DNA of 64,000 nucleotides from Puniceicoccaceae bacterium 5H (GTDB lineage: Bacteria > Verrucomicrobiota > Verrucomicrobiia > Opitutales > Oceanipulchritudinaceae): positions 186,001-250,000 of the forward strand of contig WOUP01000003.1 in NCBI GenBank assembly GCA_009772895.1, given 5' to 3'. The translations under genes were made by a program, and so were the position numbers. Below the pieces are notes generated by a model. The model did not search any database and had not been told where the DNA came from. It was given only the letters and a program-made list of their open reading frames with translations. Shown in pieces: positions 27,093 to 35,847 of this stretch (its first letter is position 1; each line of letters starts with the position of its first letter).

Positions 27093-28403
27093 TCAGAGGT
27101 ATTCGTTGATCAAATTCTCGATCATCTCCTGGCGGCCGCTTTGCACCTTGGGCTCGCCGTTTTTCAGGGCGTAGGCCTCGAGGTCGTGCAGGGTGGCCTC
27201 ACCGCGCTCCACCTTGGCGCCGATCGCGGAGTCCCAGGTGCTGTAACGCTGCTTCAGGATCTCTTCCAGGCGGCCGTCTTCGCGAATCGCGTGGGCGATC
27301 TTCAGGCCGCGGGCAAAGGCGTCCATGCCGCCGATGTGGGCGTAGAAGAGGTCGATCGGTTCAAAGGATTCGCGGCGGCGCTTGGCGTCGAAGTTGAGCC
27401 CGCCGGTGGTGAAGCCGCCGCACTTGAGCACTTCGAGCATCACCTCGGTCGTCAGGTAAATGTCGGTCGGGAACTGGTCGGTATCCCAGCCCACGAGCAG
27501 ATCGCCGCGGTTGGCATCGATGGAGCCGAGGGCGTCGGCGCCAGCGGCCACGGCGAGCTCGTGCCGCATGGAGTGGCCGGCCAGCGTGGCGTGGTTGGTC
27601 TCGATGTTGAGCTTGAAGTGCTCCATCAGGTCGAACTCGCGCAGGAAGTTGAGGCAGGCCTCGGCGTCGGAGTCGTACTGGTGGGTGGTGGGCTCCTGCG
27701 GCTTGGGCTCGATGTAGAACGGGCCGGTGAAGCCGATCTCCTTTTTGTAGGCCACGCACATGTGGAAGAAGCGGGCGAGGTGCTCGCGTTCGCGCTTCAT
27801 GTCCGTATTCCAGAGGGTGGCGTAGCCTTCGCGACCGCCCCAGAAGGTGTAGCCGAGACCGCCGAGCTTGTGGGTGGCTTCGAGCGCCTTCTTTACTTGA
27901 GCGCCGGCGTAGGCATAGACGTCGGCACTGCAGGAGGTGGCGCCGCCGTGCATGTAGCGCGGGTGGGTGAAGAGGCAGGCCGTACCCCAGAGCAGCTTCT
28001 TGCCGGTCTGCTGCTGGAGTTGCTGCAGGGTCTCGACCACGCCGTCGAGCAGCTGGTTGCTCTCGGCGAGGTCCTTACCTTCCGGCGCGATGTCGCGATC
28101 GTGGAAGCAGTAGTAGTCGAGGCCCAGTTTGTCGAGGAACTCAAAGAACACGTGCGCACGCTTTTGCGCATTTTCCAGCGAGTTGCTGCCGTCATCCCAG
28201 GGCATGAGGGCGGTGCCCTTGCCGAACGGGTCGGAAAGCTCGCCGCGCATCACGTGCCAGTAGGCGCCGGCAAAGCGGAGGTGTTCGGCCATGGACTTGC
28301 CCGCCACGACCTCATCGCGGTTGTAGTGCTTGAAGGCGAGCGGGTTGCGGCTCTTGGGGCCTTCGTAGGGGATCTTCGGTACGTTCGGAAATGCTTCGCT
28401 CAT
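27093..28403 (-). CDS. xylA: Xylose isomerase
   Basis: A 436-residue class II xylose isomerase that converts D-xylose to D-xylulose with two divalent metals. Signatures include [15 protein letters not shown] (catalytic His), [30 protein letters not shown] and SIDANRGD. I start at 28403 (MSEAFPNVP); longer frames run into the xylR promoter region. It is divergent from xylR and precedes xylB. No dedicated xylose transporter is seen beside it. Confidence 0.97.
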   Translation of the reverse strand: MSEAFPNVPKIPYEGPKSRNPLAFKHYNRDEVVAGKSMAEHLRFAGAYWHVMRGELSDPFGKGTALMPWDDGSNSLENAQKRAHVFFEFLDKLGLDYYCFHDRDIAPEGKDLAESNQLLDGVVETLQQLQQQTGKKLLWGTACLFTHPRYMHGGATSCSADVYAYAGAQVKKALEATHKLGGLGYTFWGGREGYATLWNTDMKREREHLARFFHMCVAYKKEIGFTGPFYIEPKPQEPTTHQYDSDAEACLNFLREFDLMEHFKLNIETNHATLAGHSMRHELAVAAGADALGSIDANRGDLLVGWDTDQFPTDIYLTTEVMLEVLKCGGFTTGGLNFDAKRRRESFEPIDLFYAHIGGMDAFARGLKIAHAIREDGRLEEILKQRYSTWDSAIGAKVERGEATLHDLEAYALKNGEPKVQSGRQEMIENLINEYL

Positions 28404-28500
28404 GATAAAGGTAGGGTTTGGGCGTAAAAACGCGGTGGGGTAGGACGACATTGCGCCGCCGGAGGAGCGTAGAATAACAGAAAGCCGGCCCTGAAATGAA

Positions 28501-28513
28501 CCGCATTGTGCGG
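28501..28513. promoter_or_regulatory. Candidate XylR operator between xylA and xylR
   Basis: The inverted repeat CCGCA-TTG-TGCGG lies in the 198-base divergent gap, 98 bases from xylA and 88 bases from xylR. It is the clearest symmetric element in the gap. Assignment to XylR is positional inference. Confidence 0.35.
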
Positions 28514-28601
28514 AAATCATTTGTCGTTTTGCGCAAGCTAAAGGCTTGCCCTCAGCCGTGCTTTGAGGTGCAATGATGTCACTCCTGCTTACCCCCTTGT
28601 C

Positions 28602-29759
28602 ATGCCTGACTCCCGCCGCGTCGCCCTGGTCATCACCGCGGTCAACGTCCGACGTCTGGGCCAAGGTCTACCCCCGTTGGTGGACCCTGGCCGCGATTAC
28701 TGGATCGTCGACCTCGATCGCCCCATAGACGAAGTCCTGACCCTCTTGCACAACCTCGAGCCCACCGGCATCATCACCGAGATGATTCCCGGGGCGACGG
28801 AGCGCCTGCTTGGCCTGGGGCTGCCGACGGTGGTCACCACCTGGGATGCTCCGATCGAAGGCGCCGTAAGCCTGGATGTGGACGATGAGGCGGTGGGCGC
28901 GCTGGCGGCCGAGCATTTCATGGCGCTGGGGCTCAACCACTTCGCCTATTTCGGTAACACGAGCGCCTACTCGCCTCAACGCGAGCAGGGGTTCAAGGAG
29001 GCCCTGGGCAAGCGCGGGGGCGCTGTCGACGTCCTGATCGAGCCGCTGCGCACGGACCGCCGGTACATCGAGCACTGGCGCCGCTCCAATCAGGCGGTGG
29101 TCGATTGGGTCGCCGCCCTGCCCAAGCCCGTCGGCATCTTTGCGACGCACGACCCGCAGGGGCGCAGCCTGGCGGAAGCCTGTCGCGATGCCGGCCTGCA
29201 GATCCCCGAAGATGTGGCGATCGTCGGCGCCAACGACGATGCGCTGGTCTGCGAGTTGACGCACCCGCCGCTCAGTAGCGTGGAGATTCCCTGGCGGCGT
29301 ATGGGCTTTGAGGCTGCTCGCCTGGTGGAATCGCTCATGCGGGGCGAGCCTGCCCCGGCGCAACCCGTGCTGTTGCCTCCCGTGCGTCTGGTCGAGCGGC
29401 GGTCCTCGGATCGAGTGGCGGTGGAGCATCCGCAACTGCGTCGCGCCCTGCAGATCTTGCGCGAGCGTCGCTTGCCCGACCTGACGGTGAAGGAGCTCGC
29501 TGCCGCCGTGCCGATGAGCCGTCGCACGCTGGAGCACTTGTTCCGGCGCTACCTCGGCCGCTCGCCGAAGGAAGAAATCGACCGCCTGCGCATCGAGCGA
29601 GCGCGCCAGCTGTTGACCCACACCAGCCTGCCCTTGGGCGAAGTCGCAGAGCGCAGCGGCTATGCGAGCCTCAGCCGGTTTTCGCACGCCTTCAAGCGCG
29701 CCCTCGAAGTCACCCCGCGCGAATTCCGCCGCGAGTGCATCATCAACGGCCAGCCTTAG
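28602..29759 (+). CDS. xylR: XylR-type AraC-family transcriptional activator
   Basis: A 385-residue regulator with the E. coli XylR layout. Residues about 5-270 are a LacI-like periplasmic-binding-fold ligand domain ([49 protein letters not shown]). Residues about 285-380 are an AraC double helix-turn-helix ([40 protein letters not shown]). I start at 28602 (MPDSRRVAL). It is divergent from xylA and would activate xylAB when xylose binds. Confidence 0.93.
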   Translation: MPDSRRVALVITAVNVRRLGQGLPPLVDPGRDYWIVDLDRPIDEVLTLLHNLEPTGIITEMIPGATERLLGLGLPTVVTTWDAPIEGAVSLDVDDEAVGALAAEHFMALGLNHFAYFGNTSAYSPQREQGFKEALGKRGGAVDVLIEPLRTDRRYIEHWRRSNQAVVDWVAALPKPVGIFATHDPQGRSLAEACRDAGLQIPEDVAIVGANDDALVCELTHPPLSSVEIPWRRMGFEAARLVESLMRGEPAPAQPVLLPPVRLVERRSSDRVAVEHPQLRRALQILRERRLPDLTVKELAAAVPMSRRTLEHLFRRYLGRSPKEEIDRLRIERARQLLTHTSLPLGEVAERSGYASLSRFSHAFKRALEVTPREFRRECIINGQP

Positions 29760-29810
29760 CGGACGCAGGAGGGGAGGGGGAGAAACCTTTCAGTTGCCCT
29801 CTTCGTTTGC

Positions 29811-29841
29811 AAAAAAAGGCAGCCCCACGGGTGGGACTGCC
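29811..29841 (-). terminator. Terminator, probably of the lyase/isomerase/PEP-CTERM operon
   Basis: GGCAGCCCCA (29818-29827) pairs with TGGGACTGCC (29832-29841) with one wobble, and seven A residues lie at 29811-29817. Read on the minus strand it is a stem plus U7, 157 bases past the PEP-CTERM gene. It also lies 51 bases past xylR and may serve both. Confidence 0.75.
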
Positions 29842-29885
29842 TCTTGTCTGGACTGTGATGAGGTCGTGGTAAATTCAGCAGCAGG

Positions 29886-29968
29886 CTCCCCACGCCCGCA
29901 CGCAGCACTCCGTTCTAATCTTTCCCCCAAACGCTAGGAGATCGCGTGGGTGAATCGGGCGTGGGGAG
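29886..29968. repeat. Long-range 13-base inverted repeat in an intergenic gap
   Basis: CTCCCCACGCCCG (29886-29898) is the exact reverse complement of CGGGCGTGGGGAG (29956-29968). A second pair, CACGC (29899-29903) with GCGTG (29944-29948), continues the helix inward. The structure fills most of the gap between the terminator and the PEP-CTERM gene. It may be a structured 3' UTR or small RNA. Confidence 0.5.
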
Positions 29969-29997
29969 TGTGCGCTTCCGTTGGGAAAAGGGAGCGA

Positions 29998-30891
29998 CTA
30001 CTGCTGCTTGCGACGACGATAGCCGACGAAGCCCAGCGCTGCGAGGGCTGCAAAGGCCGCGTAGGTGCTCGGTTCGGGCACCACGGCGCCGGGGATGTAA
30101 TCGAGGCTGACCTCGGTGATGTCGATGCCGTTGTCGTCCTCGCCCGGCGTGTTGCTCGAGCCGAAGCTGTTGGAGTTCACGTGCAGGCCGAAGATGTCGA
30201 ACGTGGTCTCGCTGGCGCTGGCGTCGGCCACCGTAAACGAGGTCAATTCACCCCCACCGAGGATGGAGAGCACCGTGCTGATCGAGATGGTGTTCTCGTC
30301 CAGACGCTGCAGCGTAAAGGTGCCGGTGTAGGTTGCGTTGTCGTAAAAGGTGAAGTCGCTCCCGCCGGAATCGAGGTTGTCGAAAAAAGCGGTAGTGCCG
30401 AGCAGGCGCTCATTTGCACCGGTGCCGCTGGGGGCGATGCGCTCGTAGGCCCCCGTGTCGGAGCCATCGAGCATATTCACGTCCAGGGCGCCCATGTAGC
30501 CGGTGACGACGTCCCAGTCAGGGCTGGTGGAATCAGTGTAGTCCTTGCTGGCGTCGAGCGAATTGGAGTTGAACAGGCCGAAGCGCAGCGAGGACGAGCG
30601 ATCGGAGCCGATGGTGTCGGGCGTGTTGAAGGTAAACGTAGCACGGATGGAGTCGCCCACCCCGAGGGAGGTCGCGCCAAAGGTGGTGTGGATACCGCGG
30701 CCGGAGGTGCCGGAAACGAGCCCGAGATAACCGGACCCTTCTTCATAGGCACCGTTGCTGGTGGTTTTGTACCAGTTGGTGTCACTGGAACCAGTAGCAG
30801 CTGCGAGCCCATCACTGAAGTCGTCGTTGAAGATCGACTGTCCGAAGAGCCCGACAGGCAAGAGACTGAGCAGGAGTAGTGATTGCTTCAT
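29998..30891 (-). CDS. PEP-CTERM secreted beta-sandwich protein, function unknown
   Basis: A 297-residue protein with a signal peptide (MKQSLLLLSLLPVGLFGQS) and a C-terminal PEP-CTERM signal: VPEPSTYAAFAALAALG, the rest of the helix, then YRRRKQQ. The body (about 20-265) is rich in Ser, Thr, Asp and Gly with alternating hydrophobics, like a concanavalin-type beta sandwich. I recognise no catalytic motif. It is the last gene in a row with the PL6-type lyase and a TIM-barrel protein (29-base gap upstream), so it may bind the same polysaccharide. Processing by an exosortase elsewhere in the genome is expected. Confidence 0.8.
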   Translation of the reverse strand: MKQSLLLLSLLPVGLFGQSIFNDDFSDGLAAATGSSDTNWYKTTSNGAYEEGSGYLGLVSGTSGRGIHTTFGATSLGVGDSIRATFTFNTPDTIGSDRSSSLRFGLFNSNSLDASKDYTDSTSPDWDVVTGYMGALDVNMLDGSDTGAYERIAPSGTGANERLLGTTAFFDNLDSGGSDFTFYDNATYTGTFTLQRLDENTISISTVLSILGGGELTSFTVADASASETTFDIFGLHVNSNSFGSSNTPGEDDNGIDITEVSLDYIPGAVVPEPSTYAAFAALAALGFVGYRRRKQQ

Positions 30892-30920
30892 GTTGAGTTT
30901 TGGTGGTGAGTGGGGGGAAT

Positions 30921-31742
30921 TCAGGCTTGTGCGCGCAGCTGTTCGAAGACGTCGAGTGCTTCGTCGAGCGGCGGCAGGTAGGGATGCCACTTCTTTTCCC
31001 ATTCGAGACTGACGGCGCCCTGGAATTGATCCTTTTCGAGCATTTCCAGGAACGGGATCACAGGGAATTCGCCTTCCCCGAGATGGACATAGGTAAACGG
31101 GTGGCGGGCAGAGGGCTTGCCGATGCTGTCCTTGAAGTGGACGTGCACGACATGGTCCTTGATGCGGGGCCACATCTTGAAAGGGTCTTCTCCCTGCTTG
31201 CGCCATGTATGGTGGGCATCCCACAGGATGTTGGCAGGGTGGGGGAGGGAGGCCTGGAGGCGTTCGATCGCGGCGAGGGAGCACAGACAATCATGGGTCT
31301 CGATCATCAGCTCGACCTTCCAGCCGTGTTGCTGCTGCAGTCCGCGCCACCATTCGAGCGTTTCGGCGGCCGCCTTGAGGTCTTCGTCGCTGAGCTGGGG
31401 CGAGGGCTTGCCGCCGTCGAACACGCGCAGGTAGCGCACGCCCAGTTGGTCGGCCCACGGCGCGATCTCCGTCAACTCCTGGCGGTGGGCATCGGTGAGG
31501 CCCACGAGTTTGGCCGAGGGATCGAGGGCCACGATCTGGCAACCATGGTTGGCGGCTACGTCACGGACTGCCTGGGCGTGGCCAAACTTTTCCTCAAAGT
31601 AGGCGGGCAGGTCCACGCGGTCTTCCAGCGCCCGGATTTCCAGGGCCTTGATGCCGTGTTTTTGCGCCAATGAGGCGGCTTCTTCCAGGCTGTCCAAAGG
31701 GCAGCCCAGGGTGGAGAAACACCAGTTGAGTGAGAATTGCAT
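30921..31742 (-). CDS. Sugar phosphate isomerase/epimerase-like TIM-barrel protein
   Basis: A 273-residue xylose isomerase-like TIM barrel. Expected metal ligands appear in KVELMIETHDCL (Glu), ILWDAHHTWR (Asp/His), HVHFKDSIGK (His) and GAVSLEWEKKW (Glu). It has no signal peptide. It begins five bases after the stop of the PL6-type lyase, so the two are almost certainly co-transcribed. It is only distantly similar to the TIM-barrel protein at 20.6 kb. A uronate or aldose isomerase/epimerase activity is likely but not specified. Confidence 0.8.
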   Translation of the reverse strand: MQFSLNWCFSTLGCPLDSLEEAASLAQKHGIKALEIRALEDRVDLPAYFEEKFGHAQAVRDVAANHGCQIVALDPSAKLVGLTDAHRQELTEIAPWADQLGVRYLRVFDGGKPSPQLSDEDLKAAAETLEWWRGLQQQHGWKVELMIETHDCLCSLAAIERLQASLPHPANILWDAHHTWRKQGEDPFKMWPRIKDHVVHVHFKDSIGKPSARHPFTYVHLGEGEFPVIPFLEMLEKDQFQGAVSLEWEKKWHPYLPPLDEALDVFEQLRAQA

Positions 31743-31747
31743 AAAAA

Positions 31748-34700
31748 CTATTCGTATACGTAGATGTGGCGACGTTCCGCCGTGCTGTTTTCAAATACGT
31801 AGATCCAGCCTTCTTCGTCGCCGAAGCGGTAGTACCAGGGCGTGGTCGCGGCGCTGGTCCACCACCAGGCGGAGGTTTGAAAGTCGTAGACGTAGATGCC
31901 GTCCTGCGCATCTACCGGCCAGAGCCAGCCGATGCGTTGCTGAAACAGGTGCCCGCTCAGTTCGCGGTAATAGGTGCCGAGGGAGGGCGATTGGAACCAC
32001 TGCGGATAGCCGGCAATCCCCTTGCCGCCGATTCGGTCGCGCAGGGGATTGAGAGCTTCCTTGAAGGAGGAGCGGACTTGCAGGTCGTCGATCGTCAGCT
32101 CGGCGACGGGCACATCCATCTGGTGGACGAAGACGCTGGTGATGCCGCTGTCACCGCTCGAGCTGTTGCTGACGTGGGGCGAGTCCAGGATGACGGGGTC
32201 GACATACAGGGTGGAGACGGACGCGTCGGCGCTGAACTGGTGATCGATCATGATCGAGTAGGTGGTGCCGACTTCCAGCGCATCCGGGTAGGAGGAGATG
32301 GAAAAGGGGTTGCCGCTCTTGGCGGTGATGCCGAGCTTGTAGGTCCCGGCGTCGGCATCCTGCTCATGGAGCCAAAGACGGGCGCGATTTTTCGCGCCCG
32401 TGTTGTCGCCGAGGCCGATGAGATAAGCGGCCGTCGCGTTGCTGGTGGGCAGTGCGTCCACCGTAAAGAGGAAGCTCATGAAGAGCTCCCCCGAAGTGGC
32501 CCCGTTGTCTTCAAACGGCTGGGCCACGACCGTTCCCGGAAAATCCGCCGGGTTGTTCAAGAGCTTCAGCTGCTGGTCTTGCACCACGATCGAGTCGCTG
32601 GACTCACTGTCGCGGCTCGCGGTGGAAGCAGCCTCGCTCCAGAGCCCCTGACCGTTCAGGGGCCCATCGTTGTAGCTAAAAGGCTCACGGTAGCCATCGT
32701 CGCCCACACCGCCGAGGTCGGGCACTTCAATCGTCCAGCTGGGGCCCACATCGCCAGGTTCCAGGGCGCCGTTGGGTCGCTCGGTGTTGAGCACTTCGTC
32801 GGCGCCGATGTCGCGGCCGGTGGCGGGGCGCTGCTGGCCGTCCATGTCACGGGTCGCGGCTTCGACGCTGTCGTCGGCCGCGTCGATCAACGGGCTGCCG
32901 TTTTGCGGGCGATAGAGGCCGTCGCTGCCGGTGCCGAGCAACGGATTTTCGACCGTGAAGCCGGAGTCGGGCAGGTTGCCGTTATTCCCCCACGCCACAT
33001 TGTTGGTGTAGGTGTGGTTGATCGGCTCCGTCACCGTCATGATCGGCGCGGTGGTGCCGGTCACGACGTTGTTGATCAGCGTGTTGTTCTGCGGGGCGAG
33101 GGTGGTGTCACCTTCGCTGGATTGGGCGCCAAAGACGAAGGGGATGGCGCAATCCACGATCGTGTTGTGGGCGACCAAGGCGTTTTCAACGCGGCGGTAG
33201 CGGTTGAGCGGCGAGTCGGGCACGCCGTTCATCATCACGATGGCGCCGCGGAATTCCGACGAGCTGGAGAGCCCCTGGAAGTAATTGTTGATGACGGTGT
33301 GATTGGGCCCGATGATGCGCACACCGCTGGAGTCGTCCTTGCCGTTACCGATGAAGAAGTTGCCATCGACGAGGCAGTCCGAGCCGTGACGCAGGCTGAG
33401 CTGGCCTTCGGTTTCGAGGAAGGTGTTGGCGCGGTAGACGTTGCCGACCGACTTGTTGGAGATCGTCTCGATCTCGCCGTCGGTGTGGTAGAACAGGTTG
33501 TGGTCGACCATGGCTTCGGCGTGGAGCAGCGAACGGGTGCTGGTGCCGATGCGGATCGTCTCGTAGCCGTTGCCGTCACCCGGTGCGCGCTCGGCGAAGT
33601 AGTTGTAGGCGATGTGGGTGGCGTTGGGCTCGATGTCTTCGTCGAGGAACACCACGAGTTGCACGCCCTTGTGGCTCATGCCGCTGAACTGATTGCCCGT
33701 GATCGCGTTGTATTGACCCTTTACGGAGACCCAGTCGTAGTCCGTGGTGCTGTCGTTCGGGTTGTAGTTGACGATCGCGCAGTTGCGCAGGGTGCAATGG
33801 CGGCTGCTGTTGTCGAAGCTGACCACGGCGCCGCTGGAGATGGTGCCTTCCGCGAAGAGCAGGCCCTCCACGATCATGTATTCGCCGTCGATTTCGACCT
33901 GGGAGGCGTTGGTCAGGATGACCTTGCCGGGCGTCTCGGCGACGACGCGGATGGGATGGGCGGCGGTTCCGCCGGTGCCGTTCGCGCTGGATTCGCCGTC
34001 GATGGACCAGCTTTCGTTGCGGTAGATGCCGTCCTTGACGACGATGGTCGTGCCGGGCGTGGCATTGGTGATGGCGTCGTTCAACTCACTGCCGGAGCCG
34101 ACGCGCACGATGGTTTCCGCAGGCTTGTTTTGCCAGGTGCTCCATTCGGCGGCCCACGTCTGGAAGAAGTTGGGCAGGCTGCCCAGGCGGTTGGTCAGCT
34201 GGGCTTCAAAGAGGGATTCCGGATCGACCGCGGTGCCGAGAGACTCGAGTTCGCCGAGGTCTTCTTCGACAAAGGTGGTATTGGCTCCGTGCCAGCCGAC
34301 GATGATGGGGAAGAGGAAGCGGTCACGCTTGTTATTGTTATTCTCGTCCCAAAACTCGTAGTTGCTCTGCGCGTTGTTGGTCTGCTCGAAATTCCAGAGC
34401 GTGAACCAGCGCAAGTGGTTGGGCTGGCCTTCCTGCGGACCCCCGGTGCGGCCTTGTTGCAAGCCGCCGGAGACGTCGTCGAGCAGCGTCGCGTAAGGGC
34501 TGTTGCCGTGCGAATCGAAGGAGGACGTGGCGGGATAGTCGAACTTGTGGAAGACCGCGCCGGCGCTCTGGTAACCGACGGAAGGGCCGTGCCATTGGCT
34601 GGCGAGGTCGGCGCTGTTGGTCGCCAACACTCCATAGCCGCGGCGGGTATGAATGCCGAAGTGGCCGGCGTTACCTTCGAGGCGCGTCAGCGCGACGGTA

Positions 34701-35707
34701 AATAGGCTGGTGTCGTCAAAATTGATGACTTCGTTCCAGTTCAGGAAACGGCAGCGCGTGATCCAGCCGTTGACGACGTTGTTGATCTGCAGGGCGCTCC
34801 AGGCGCTGTCGTCGCGAGCACTGCGGTGGTGATCGAAGTCGCTGACCCAGTTGCCGCGGAAGATCAGGTTTTCAAAACCGACTTCCTCGATGTGCGGGTA
34901 AGTCTGGAGCGTCCAGTCATAGGTCGTATCGACGTCGATATGGATCGGTTCGGCAAAGGTCACGGTATTGCCGTCGATCGAAGCAATCTGGTGCTTTTCT
35001 TCGATCAGCAGGCCGTCTTGCGCGAGGCGTTCCCAGGCCGGGTCCAGTTCCTTGGGCGCGAGCATGGCCTCCGCGGCGTCCACGTCCTGCATGTGCAGGG
35101 AGACCCACTGGCCGACCTCGAGGTTGCCCGTGCTGGCGACGTCCACGGAGAAGCTTTCGCGTTCGGCATTGCCTCCGACGACTGCGATGTCCGAGCCCTG
35201 GGTGGTGCCATTGGGCTGCACGAGGATCATCTCAGGCGTCGAATACATCTGGTCCGGATTTTCCGGCTCAAACGGCGCCTCCATGTAGAGCTCGGTCGCA
35301 TCGTCCCAGACGCCGGAGCCGCGCAGCACGATGTTGCCCTTGCGGATGCGGATGGGCGTGCCGACGTTTTCCATCGTGTTGAGGTGGAAGCGTCCGGGCG
35401 GGAAGAACACCACGCCGCCTCCGGCGTTTTCTGCGGCGAGGATCGCGGCCTGAATCGCGTCGCGGTCGCTGCGGTTGTCATCCGCTATCGCACCGTAGTC
35501 CGTTACATCAAAAATGGGTCCGCTTACAGTCGGCGGGGCCTCTTCACTCCGGTGATAGCCTGCATAGGAAAAATCCGGCAGCGTGGGCTCGGTCCCGTTG
35601 GCGCGGGCGTCGACATAGTCGGTCCATAAACTCGAGGTCGCGGCACTGGCAGTCGCCAAGACGCAACCTATGGACCCACAAAGCGTAGTTAAGCGCATTA
35701 AGGTCAT
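31748..35707 (-). CDS. Large secreted multidomain lyase: N-terminal beta-helix, PL6-type alginate lyase/chondroitinase B domain, sandwich domain, W/Y-rich tail
   Basis: A 1319-residue secreted protein. After a signal peptide (about 1-23) comes a first right-handed beta-helix of pectate-lyase-3 type (about 65-500; FDVTDYGAIADDNRSDRDAI, VVFFPPGRFHL). From about 530 to 975 is a second beta-helix of the PL6 family. In it, GEIETISNKS and LSLRHG place Lys near 752 and Arg near 773 with exactly the 21-residue spacing of the catalytic Lys250/Arg271 of chondroitinase B, and the acidic residues before the Lys match its calcium site. Residues about 1005-1215 look like a concanavalin-type sandwich. The last about 80 are Trp/Tyr-rich. 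Alginate is the most likely substrate; dermatan or another uronan is possible. The start at 35707 has no clear Shine-Dalgarno; Met4 (35698) is an alternative. Confidence 0.88.
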   Translation of the reverse strand: MTLMRLTTLCGSIGCVLATASAATSSLWTDYVDARANGTEPTLPDFSYAGYHRSEEAPPTVSGPIFDVTDYGAIADDNRSDRDAIQAAILAAENAGGGVVFFPPGRFHLNTMENVGTPIRIRKGNIVLRGSGVWDDATELYMEAPFEPENPDQMYSTPEMILVQPNGTTQGSDIAVVGGNAERESFSVDVASTGNLEVGQWVSLHMQDVDAAEAMLAPKELDPAWERLAQDGLLIEEKHQIASIDGNTVTFAEPIHIDVDTTYDWTLQTYPHIEEVGFENLIFRGNWVSDFDHHRSARDDSAWSALQINNVVNGWITRCRFLNWNEVINFDDTSLFTVALTRLEGNAGHFGIHTRRGYGVLATNSADLASQWHGPSVGYQSAGAVFHKFDYPATSSFDSHGNSPYATLLDDVSGGLQQGRTGGPQEGQPNHLRWFTLWNFEQTNNAQSNYEFWDENNNNKRDRFLFPIIVGWHGANTTFVEEDLGELESLGTAVDPESLFEAQLTNRLGSLPNFFQTWAAEWSTWQNKPAETIVRVGSGSELNDAITNATPGTTIVVKDGIYRNESWSIDGESSANGTGGTAAHPIRVVAETPGKVILTNASQVEIDGEYMIVEGLLFAEGTISSGAVVSFDNSSRHCTLRNCAIVNYNPNDSTTDYDWVSVKGQYNAITGNQFSGMSHKGVQLVVFLDEDIEPNATHIAYNYFAERAPGDGNGYETIRIGTSTRSLLHAEAMVDHNLFYHTDGEIETISNKSVGNVYRANTFLETEGQLSLRHGSDCLVDGNFFIGNGKDDSSGVRIIGPNHTVINNYFQGLSSSSEFRGAIVMMNGVPDSPLNRYRRVENALVAHNTIVDCAIPFVFGAQSSEGDTTLAPQNNTLINNVVTGTTAPIMTVTEPINHTYTNNVAWGNNGNLPDSGFTVENPLLGTGSDGLYRPQNGSPLIDAADDSVEAATRDMDGQQRPATGRDIGADEVLNTERPNGALEPGDVGPSWTIEVPDLGGVGDDGYREPFSYNDGPLNGQGLWSEAASTASRDSESSDSIVVQDQQLKLLNNPADFPGTVVAQPFEDNGATSGELFMSFLFTVDALPTSNATAAYLIGLGDNTGAKNRARLWLHEQDADAGTYKLGITAKSGNPFSISSYPDALEVGTTYSIMIDHQFSADASVSTLYVDPVILDSPHVSNSSSGDSGITSVFVHQMDVPVAELTIDDLQVRSSFKEALNPLRDRIGGKGIAGYPQWFQSPSLGTYYRELSGHLFQQRIGWLWPVDAQDGIYVYDFQTSAWWWTSAATTPWYYRFGDEEGWIYVFENSTAERRHIYVYE

Positions 35708-35752
35708 AGAAGGGGGTAATCGTTGTGGGGGGGGTAATGGGAGCTGCGCCTG

Positions 35753-35781
35753 ATAATCAAAAATCCTTGCCGTGGGGTCAA
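35753..35781 (-). promoter_or_regulatory. Sigma70-type promoter for the PL6-type lyase operon
   Basis: On the minus strand TTGACC (35781-35776), a 17-base spacer and GATTAT (35758-35753) precede the lyase start by 45 bases. The shared 14-base motif at 35782-35795 abuts and slightly overlaps the -35, a position suited to control of this promoter as well as of the divergent SDR. Confidence 0.5.
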
Positions 35782-35795
35782 CTAATAAATATCAG
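35782..35795 (+). promoter_or_regulatory. Shared motif YYAATAARWATYAG, copy before the SDR-gluconokinase unit
   Basis: CTAATAAATATCAG on the + strand lies 52 bases before the SDR start, in the divergent gap shared with the lyase operon. It is one of four copies in the window (see also 40157, 41467 and 52973). Confidence 0.55.
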
Positions 35796-35847
35796 CAATT
35801 CTGTCTCCTGAATTTTCGAAACCCCTGACCCCAGACTTTTAACCATT

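Noticed and set aside
31766-34705. Long open frame of 979 codons on the + strand opposite the PL6-type lyase
   Set aside because: It lies wholly antisense to a gene with clear domains and catalytic residues, its translation is low in complexity with no family similarity, and long antisense frames are expected in high-GC DNA.
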